Below, in pieces: positions 5,686 through 10,436 of a stretch of 10,436 nucleotides of DNA. Source of the stretch: Gammaproteobacteria bacterium. Its GTDB lineage: Bacteria > Pseudomonadota > Gammaproteobacteria > Arenicellales > Arenicellaceae. The DNA is taken from the NCBI GenBank assembly GCA_003485905.1, contig DNHK01000136.1, forward strand, positions 1 to 10,436, in the 5' to 3' direction. Numbering within the stretch: the stretch's first letter is position 1; each line of letters starts with the position of its first letter. The position numbers and the translations under genes were made by a program. The notes beneath the pieces were generated by a model that saw nothing but the letters and a program-made list of their open reading frames with translations, did no database searches and was not told the origin of the DNA.

Positions 5686-7191
5686 TTAATCTGCGAATAG
5701 TTTCGAATACATTTCCCGCATGCCTGCTTTTCCAACCTTCCCCATAGAATTACGCGGTAGCTCATCAATCACCAAAAAACGCTTGGGTAGTTTGAAATTT
5801 GCCAAGCTTTCTTTTAACGAGCCCGCAATGGCATTCTCATCCAACTCACATCCTTGTTCCATCACAACAACAGCAACAACCGCTTCTCCAAAATCCGGAT
5901 GAGGCACTCCAATAACTGCAGATTCGATGACGCCCGGCCACTGATCTACCAATAATTCAATTTCTTTCGGGTAAACATTCAACCCGCCCGAGATAATCAT
6001 ATCCTTTTCCCGACCAACGATACTTACGTAGCCGTCTGCTTCAATGAGCGCTTTATCACCGGTATCAAAGTAACCATCGTCGGTGAAAGCCTCGGCTGTT
6101 TTTTCTGGTAACTGCCAGTATTTCTGAAATACGTTATCACCCTTGACCTGCAAATCGCCGATTTCACCAAACTCCAAGTTCTTTCCGTCTGCACCAACCA
6201 CTCGTACACTTACCCCTGGTAAGGGAGGGCCAACCGTCCCCGGTTTGCGTTCGCCGACCAACGGATTCGATGTGTTCATATTTGTTTCAGTCATACCGTA
6301 ACGCTCCAAAATGCGGTGCCCCGTGCGTTCTTCAAACTGCTCAAACGTTTCGGCTAGTAACGGAGCCGAGCCCGAAATAAATACACGAATCGATTGCACA
6401 TCCTGTTCACCGAACTCTGGATCTGCGAGCAAACGCACAAAATAGGTTGGCACACCCATCATTACCGTTGATTTCGGCAATAGTTCTCGGGCTTTTACGG
6501 GATCGTACGCCCCCAGCCATTGCATGCTCGCGCCAGCCATAAACACGCATCCTAACGCCACAAACAATCCGTGCACATGAAAAATCGGAAGTGCATGCAG
6601 CAACACATCACCCGAATCAAAGCCCCAAGCCTTAACCAACACCGTTGAGTTGGCCTCCAGGTTCCGGTGGCTCAAAACAATACCTTTTGGTGTGCCCGTG
6701 GTCCCAGACGAATATAAGAGTGCAGCAGCATCGTCTTGCTCGCACGCCACCGTCTCGAAATCTATGCCTGCATTCAATCCTTCAAGCAATGAGCCGTCTT
6801 GATTGACCCCTAAACATACACTCGGAATTTTCAACTCTGTGACCAACCCAGACATTTCCGCTTCAGATTCCGGTCGACAAACAAGCAAATCAGGTGAAGC
6901 GTCGCGTAAGAAAAAGCGTAACTCGGACAACGTATATGCGGGATTAAGTGGGTGAAACACTGCGCCCAATCTAAGGCAGCCTAAATACAAGGCGACCGCT
7001 TCAATCGATTTACCTACCTGGACTGAAACGCGTCCACCTTTTCGCACACCCAGATCATGTAATTTGTGAGCAAGTGCCCCCGATTTGTTATGCAAATCGA
7101 GATAGGTCCAGTTGCTTCCACCTTCTTGTTCGATAGCAATTTTATTTAGGTCAGCGCCAAAACCTCGATAATACTCACTGTATAAATTCAT
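5686..7191 (-). CDS. matB: Malonyl-CoA synthase (malonate-CoA ligase)
   Basis: This is a 501-aa ANL-superfamily acyl-CoA synthetase converting malonate, ATP and CoA to malonyl-CoA in the cytoplasm. All adenylation motifs are present: P-loop SSGTTGTPKG (161-170), YGMTET (298-303), TGD (377-379), the hinge GREKDMIISGG (393-403) and PRNSMGKVGK (479-488) with catalytic Lys485. The specific call rests on segments I recall from rhizobial and Streptomyces MatB: FHVHGLF (204-210), MMGVPTYFVRLL (244-255), FISGSAPLLAET (271-282) and ERYGMTETNMNTSNP (296-310). Length is normal. It is the last gene of panC-transporter-matB, starting 3 bp after the transporter stop with GGGGG upstream. The usual partners malonyl-CoA decarboxylase (matA) and the matC carrier are not here. 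It may supply malonyl-CoA for fatty acid synthesis or clear malonate. Confidence 0.88.
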   Translation of the reverse strand: MNLYSEYYRGFGADLNKIAIEQEGGSNWTYLDLHNKSGALAHKLHDLGVRKGGRVSVQVGKSIEAVALYLGCLRLGAVFHPLNPAYTLSELRFFLRDASPDLLVCRPESEAEMSGLVTELKIPSVCLGVNQDGSLLEGLNAGIDFETVACEQDDAAALLYSSGTTGTPKGIVLSHRNLEANSTVLVKAWGFDSGDVLLHALPIFHVHGLFVALGCVFMAGASMQWLGAYDPVKARELLPKSTVMMGVPTYFVRLLADPEFGEQDVQSIRVFISGSAPLLAETFEQFEERTGHRILERYGMTETNMNTSNPLVGERKPGTVGPPLPGVSVRVVGADGKNLEFGEIGDLQVKGDNVFQKYWQLPEKTAEAFTDDGYFDTGDKALIEADGYVSIVGREKDMIISGGLNVYPKEIELLVDQWPGVIESAVIGVPHPDFGEAVVAVVVMEQGCELDENAIAGSLKESLANFKLPKRFLVIDELPRNSMGKVGKAGMREMYSKLFAD

Positions 7192-7194
7192 GAA

Positions 7195-7956
7195 CTAACC
7201 CCCAAACCAAAGCGCATTCGCCCCCGTATACAACAGCCTACATCCCATAAATATCAAAGCAACATACGATAATAAATAAAACCAACGATCCGAAACTTTC
7301 TTATGCAGGTATACACCAAGAAAAAATCCGACAGGTACCCATGGTAATAAGGCCGCAGATTCCAACCAACGACCGCTCGACAGCTGACCAATAGACCCAT
7401 AAATTCCCAACTTTAGGTAATTCATGGTTGCAAAAAGCGTTACTGAAGTCGCGTGCAAAAGTGTTTTTTGCATTCGCATTGGCAGCAAATACATTTGTAT
7501 AGGTGGCGATCCTGCGTGGGTAATAAAACTGGTAAAACCACCGCCAGCCCCAGCGAGAAACCCAACCCAGAGAGGTAGAACTTTACCCTTGGAAGTGTGC
7601 AAGTATTGCCACAAGCCACGCCCGCCAAACAAAAGTGCGATCACACCAAGTAGCACACGCATAGCATCTGCATTCATCGTGGTAAATGTTAAGGCTCCCA
7701 CACCTAAACCGATACAAGCACCAGCCAGCAATAGTTTGAAAAGAGCAAAATCGGCTTTTTTACCGTAAGTCCAAACCGCAAATAGGTCGATTACACACAT
7801 TACCGGCAACATTATCACCGCAGCATGAACTGGGTCGGTCGCCAATGCCAACATTGGCATCACCACCATATTAAAGCTGGCCGCAAACCCACCCTTGGAC
7901 ACACCGATAAGCACTGCCGCCATAACAGCAACAAAATAATAATCTGGCAGGTTCAT
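7195..7956 (-). CDS. TauE/SafE family membrane transporter
   Basis: This 253-aa, strongly hydrophobic protein has about eight membrane segments (roughly 5-27, 28-40, 43-64, 71-94, 99-116, 128-148, 165-186, 198-219 and 226-246, with two short ones probably forming one). The family's internal repeat is visible as two Gly-rich segments with similar ends, GVSKGGFAASFNMVVMPML (18-36) and GAGGGFTSFITHAGSPPIQM (136-155). Members move sulfite, sulfoacetate, other organosulfur anions or small carboxylates across the inner membrane; the substrate cannot be read from sequence. The ATG overlaps the panC stop (ATGA, 7953-7956) and matB begins 3 bp after the stop, so the three genes are translationally coupled. 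This position makes malonate or another small anion feeding MatB a reasonable but unproven substrate. Confidence 0.85.
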   Translation of the reverse strand: MNLPDYYFVAVMAAVLIGVSKGGFAASFNMVVMPMLALATDPVHAAVIMLPVMCVIDLFAVWTYGKKADFALFKLLLAGACIGLGVGALTFTTMNADAMRVLLGVIALLFGGRGLWQYLHTSKGKVLPLWVGFLAGAGGGFTSFITHAGSPPIQMYLLPMRMQKTLLHATSVTLFATMNYLKLGIYGSIGQLSSGRWLESAALLPWVPVGFFLGVYLHKKVSDRWFYLLSYVALIFMGCRLLYTGANALWFGG

Positions 7957-8804
7957 GCCGGTTGGACTCCTATATTGTCAATTAACCGCGTGTTACTGGC
8001 GTAGATTGCTCCCAAAATACGCAGATCCTTATCATCATTCGTTGCCGGTTCTAAATCCTTGGCATTCACAACGGCCAAATAATCCAATCTAAATTCGGCA
8101 CTCTCTAGCTTCTTGCTCGCCTGCTTCTGCAGTTTCAAATAATCTCTATCTCCCCCAGCTATAGCTTCCGCCATCACTAGCATTGTCTTGTACAGCAGCT
8201 TAGCTTTTATTCGCTCCTGCTTGGTTAAAAATCTATTTCGTGAGCTAAGTGCCAAGCCATCCGTATCACGAGCAACAGGCGCACCAATAATCTCCACATT
8301 AACGCATAAATCCGCTGCCATCCGGCGAATCACCGCTAGCTGCTGCCAATCTTTCTCGCCAAACACGGCGATATCTGGCTGCACAATATTTAATAATTTA
8401 GTAACCACCGTTGTCACTCCCTCAAAATGACCAGGGCGACTAGCGCCACACCAGACGTCAGTCATTGTCGCGCAAAAAACACGCGTCTGCTGTGACATAC
8501 CATTGGGGTACATTTCTCGCTCATCGGGATGTAACAAATAATCACAGTCTTCAGCTATAAGCTTGGCGCAGTCTTCGTCAAACGTTCTCGGATACTGCTC
8601 CCAATTTTCGTTCAACCCAAACTGCAACGGGTTAACAAAAATGCTCGCCACTACAATATCGGCTTTCTGTTTCGCCAACCGAACCAATTCCAGATGTCCT
8701 TCATGGAGGTTCCCCATGGTTGCAACCAGCGCAATTCGTTTGCCACTAGATCGCTGAACCCCAAGGGCCGTCCTCAATTTTGTGATTTTTCGGTACACAT
8801 CCAT
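7953..8804 (-). CDS. panC: Pantothenate synthetase (pantoate-beta-alanine ligase)
   Basis: This 283-aa cytoplasmic enzyme joins pantoate and beta-alanine with ATP to give pantothenate, the vitamin precursor of CoA. Family motifs in order: ATMGNLHEGH (28-37; most members have PTMGALHxGH) with the nucleotide-binding His34 and His37, SIFVNPLQFG (54-63), CGASRPGHFEGV (119-130), FGEKDWQQLAVIRRM (148-162) and LSSRN (186-190) with the KMSKS-like region. Length is typical. The gene is first in a leftward operon, overlapping the transporter by 4 bp. The usual neighbours panB and panD are absent. The ribosome site before the ATG is poor. It is divergent from the branched-chain aminotransferase, whose keto acid 2-oxoisovalerate is the starting point for pantoate, so co-location fits a shared metabolic node. 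Confidence 0.95.
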   Translation of the reverse strand: MDVYRKITKLRTALGVQRSSGKRIALVATMGNLHEGHLELVRLAKQKADIVVASIFVNPLQFGLNENWEQYPRTFDEDCAKLIAEDCDYLLHPDEREMYPNGMSQQTRVFCATMTDVWCGASRPGHFEGVTTVVTKLLNIVQPDIAVFGEKDWQQLAVIRRMAADLCVNVEIIGAPVARDTDGLALSSRNRFLTKQERIKAKLLYKTMLVMAEAIAGGDRDYLKLQKQASKKLESAEFRLDYLAVVNAKDLEPATNDDKDLRILGAIYASNTRLIDNIGVQPA

Positions 8805-8847
8805 TACTACAGAGATCTATTTGATTACAACAACCGCGACTTTATTC

Positions 8848-8877
8848 GATATACATTCCGGATGAAACCGTTTCCAA
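8848..8877 (-). promoter_or_regulatory. Candidate promoter for the panC operon
   Basis: On the minus strand TTGGAA (8872-8877) and TATATC (8848-8853) are spaced 18 bp, about 45 bp before the panC start. An 11-bp inverted repeat GAAACCGTTTC (8864-8874) overlaps the -35 side and could be an operator. Matches to consensus are only moderate (4 of 6 each). Confidence 0.33.
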
Positions 8878-8951
8878 CTCTATCCAAGCTGATTAATTTG
8901 TGGAATGATTATTAGTGACGACAAATCGGTTAGATTTTTCGCAAGCAGAAC

Positions 8952-8980
8952 AAGGCATCGTCGGAAGCTTGGTTTATAAT
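8952..8980 (+). promoter_or_regulatory. Candidate sigma70 promoter for the aminotransferase gene
   Basis: A perfect TATAAT lies at 8975-8980, 47 bp before the aminotransferase ATG. The -35 (AAGGCA, 8952-8957, spacer 17) is weak, so an activator may be needed. No other gene was accepted in 8805-9027. Confidence 0.5.
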
Positions 8981-9027
8981 ATAGAAAGAGTAGCCAGTGA
9001 GTTAGACGAATATAAAGGGTTAAAAAA

Positions 9028-10083
9028 ATGCATATGTCCGTATCCCCTGAACTGACCAAGCAGGTCAGTGAAATGTCACTACCCGAACATCTAGGCTTTG
9101 GGCGAATTAAAGCACCCGTAATGTTTCGTGCACGCTGTACTGATGGGGTTTGGGATTCGGGCGAATTGCTACCTTACGGGCCGATTCAGTTAGACCCAGC
9201 GTCCAAGACGCTACATTACGCCCAACAGATTTTTGAAGGCCTTAAAGCCTACTGGGTTTCATCTGAAGAGCCGTTATTGTTTCGGCCTCGAGTTAATGCG
9301 CGTCGTTTAAATCACTCGGCTGATAGATTGTGCATGGCGAACGTACCGGAAGACCTTTTTATGCGTGGCGTTGAAGAGCTCACCAGAATTTGCAAACCTA
9401 TCATCCCCCGCCATCAAGATTCGGCGCTTTATTTGCGTCCGTTTTTGATTGGTGTCGACCATGACCTTGGTTTAGCCGCTTCCAAAAACTACGAATTTTA
9501 CGTTCTGGCGAGCCCCTCCGAAGTGTTCCACGCCGGCACGATGCGGGTAAAGGTTGAGCGTCAGGCCTGCCGTTCCGCCGTAGGTGGCACTGGCGGCGCC
9601 AAAACCGGAGGTAACTATGCTGCGTCGCTGCTCGCTACCAACACCGCCGAAAGCGAAGGCCATGATCAAGTACTTTGGTTGAACCCAGAAAAACGAAATC
9701 TCATTGATGAGCTGTCGGGAATGAATTTTTTCGCTGCTATTAACAACAAACTGTATACGCCATCACTTAATGGTTGCATGTTAGAAGGTGTTACCAGAGA
9801 CAGCATAATCAAGCTCGCCAAATCCTCGGAAATTGAAGTTGTTGAGGGTGACCTTAATATTGACGATGTGCTTGACGCTATCTCAAATGGCTCGTGCACA
9901 GAAGCGTTTGCTTGCGGCACTGCAGCTATCGTCAGCCCTATTGCTCGCTTTCATGATCGTGGCAAAAATTATGTGCCCGAATACCCTAAAGGCCAGATCG
10001 CCCAACAAATGCGCAATAAGCTGTTGGACCTTCAGGAAGGACGCATCGAAGATTCATTTGGTTGGATAGAAGTAGTTAAATAG
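9028..10083 (+). CDS. ilvE: Branched-chain amino acid aminotransferase
   Basis: This 351-aa, PLP-dependent class IV (fold type IV) aminotransferase interconverts Leu/Ile/Val and their 2-keto acids using glutamate/2-oxoglutarate. It belongs to the longer BCAT subgroup (about 350 aa). Visible motifs: LHYAQQIFEGLKAYW (62-76), FRPRVNARRLNHSADRL (85-101), LYLRPFLIG (134-142), AKTGGNYAAS (191-200) with the PLP-binding Lys192, IDELSGMNFF (226-235), and LNGCMLEGVTRDSI (247-260), the phosphate-binding GVTRD segment. CGTAAIVSPI (296-305) is the late conserved loop. AAAGGG lies 8 nt before the ATG at 9028; a second ATG at 9034 is also possible. It is divergent from panC and followed 85 bp later by an ABC transporter gene. 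The symbol is by activity class; strain-specific naming could differ. Confidence 0.93.
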   Translation: MHMSVSPELTKQVSEMSLPEHLGFGRIKAPVMFRARCTDGVWDSGELLPYGPIQLDPASKTLHYAQQIFEGLKAYWVSSEEPLLFRPRVNARRLNHSADRLCMANVPEDLFMRGVEELTRICKPIIPRHQDSALYLRPFLIGVDHDLGLAASKNYEFYVLASPSEVFHAGTMRVKVERQACRSAVGGTGGAKTGGNYAASLLATNTAESEGHDQVLWLNPEKRNLIDELSGMNFFAAINNKLYTPSLNGCMLEGVTRDSIIKLAKSSEIEVVEGDLNIDDVLDAISNGSCTEAFACGTAAIVSPIARFHDRGKNYVPEYPKGQIAQQMRNKLLDLQEGRIEDSFGWIEVVK

Positions 10084-10125
10084 TCGACACCTGCGAAACA
10101 AGCAAAAGTCGATTGTATAAATTCT

Positions 10126-10139
10126 GGCGCTTTATCGCC
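10126..10139 (+). terminator. Weak hairpin after the aminotransferase gene
   Basis: GGCG (10126-10129) and CGCC (10136-10139) can pair around CTTTAT, 43 bp after the aminotransferase stop. The stem is only 4 bp and there is no T tract, so it is at best a weak terminator and may be nothing. Confidence 0.2.
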
Positions 10140-10168
10140 CCTAAAACCCCACCCAAGTTCAGAAACTG

Positions 10169-10436
10169 ATGGCGCAAAACGCACGTGATATTGACCGACC
10201 GAAAGGTAAAAGTCTGGCTGAACTTAAACCAATATTTGCGTTTATTCGGCCATACAAAAAACAGGTATTTCTCGCCCTTGCTTTTCTAGTTATTGCAGCA
10301 GGGACAACGCTTGCTTTAGGTCGAGGCATTCAATACTTGGTCGACAACGGTTTTTCTTCAGGAAATAGCGCTTTACTAACACAAGCCCTAGGCGCTTTGG
10401 CTGTCGTAATCGTTATCAGCGCAATATCAACCGCTT
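10169..10436 (+). CDS. ABC transporter permease/ATP-binding protein, N-terminal fragment (cut by window end)
   Basis: The frame from the ATG at 10169 is open to the end of the window (89 codons). A short polar start (MAQNARDIDRPKGKSLAELK) leads into IFAFIRPYKKQVFLALAFL, then a hydrophobic helix (VIAAGTTLALGRGI), the loop QYLVDNGFSSGNSALL, and a second helix (ALGALAVVIVISAIS). This matches the first two membrane helices of type I ABC exporters with fused ATPase (MsbA-like half transporters), where 'RPY' before helix 1 and 'LVDxGF' after it are common. The ATPase part would lie beyond the window and the substrate is unknown. No strong ribosome site is seen. It may be co-transcribed with the aminotransferase, or start from TATAAA at 10116-10121, which lacks a good -35. 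Confidence 0.75.
   Translation, partial: MAQNARDIDRPKGKSLAELKPIFAFIRPYKKQVFLALAFLVIAAGTTLALGRGIQYLVDNGFSSGNSALLTQALGALAVVIVISAISTA

Noticed and set aside
7424..7768. 114-codon frame opposite the TauE/SafE transporter gene
   Set aside because: It is a shadow of the membrane protein gene, which is held in place by stop/start coupling on both sides.
8915..9055. 46-codon frame from GTG at 8915, overlapping the aminotransferase start
   Set aside because: It contains the likely -10 box TATAAT of the aminotransferase promoter, overlaps that gene by 28 bp, has no clear ribosome site and no run of Leu/Ile/Val codons that would suggest an attenuation leader.

Overview
The window looks like a stretch of a gammaproteobacterial chromosome, probably marine. 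This rests on moderate GC, compact operons, a Tat-exported aldo/keto reductase, a PRMT-like methyltransferase, and ordinary ilvE/panC-type metabolism. The taxonomic guess is inference from gene style, not from a marker gene. No rRNA, tRNA, CRISPR array, IS element or phage gene was seen.

Layout. Positions 1-441 hold the 3' end of a PRMT-like methyltransferase with a PqqD-like tail. After a gap of hairpins and short repeats (442-627) come two divergent genes for predicted exported proteins: a Tat-signal aldo/keto reductase (minus strand, 628-1578) and a Sec-signal two-domain VOC protein (plus strand, 1801-2607). Their shared 222-bp control region carries a helically phased TAGTTA repeat cluster.

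The most interesting part is 2837-5681. Two tandem, closely related small proteins of 81 and 85 aa are transcribed leftwards. Each has a near-identical Tat-like leader (RRELLKKYG, then TAPTLVSLVLSS, then AxA) and a short C-terminal part rich in Cys, His and Met. Downstream on the same strand is a PqqD-HprK-like fusion protein, and divergently placed is a 2-oxoglutarate/Fe(II) oxygenase-like protein. This has the make-up of a peptide-modification system: precursors, a leader-binding PqqD domain, a kinase-like domain and an oxygenase. It resembles the 'HPr-rel' systems known from family models, but I do not recognise this precursor family or this combination.

The right part is housekeeping-like. 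A leftward panC, TauE/SafE transporter and matB operon has a 4-bp stop/start overlap and a 3-bp gap. It makes pantothenate (for CoA) and malonyl-CoA. Divergent from it is a branched-chain aminotransferase gene (ilvE type). Its keto acid 2-oxoisovalerate is also the precursor of pantoate, so the two divergent transcripts are metabolically linked. The window ends inside the N-terminal membrane region of an ABC transporter (10169 onward).
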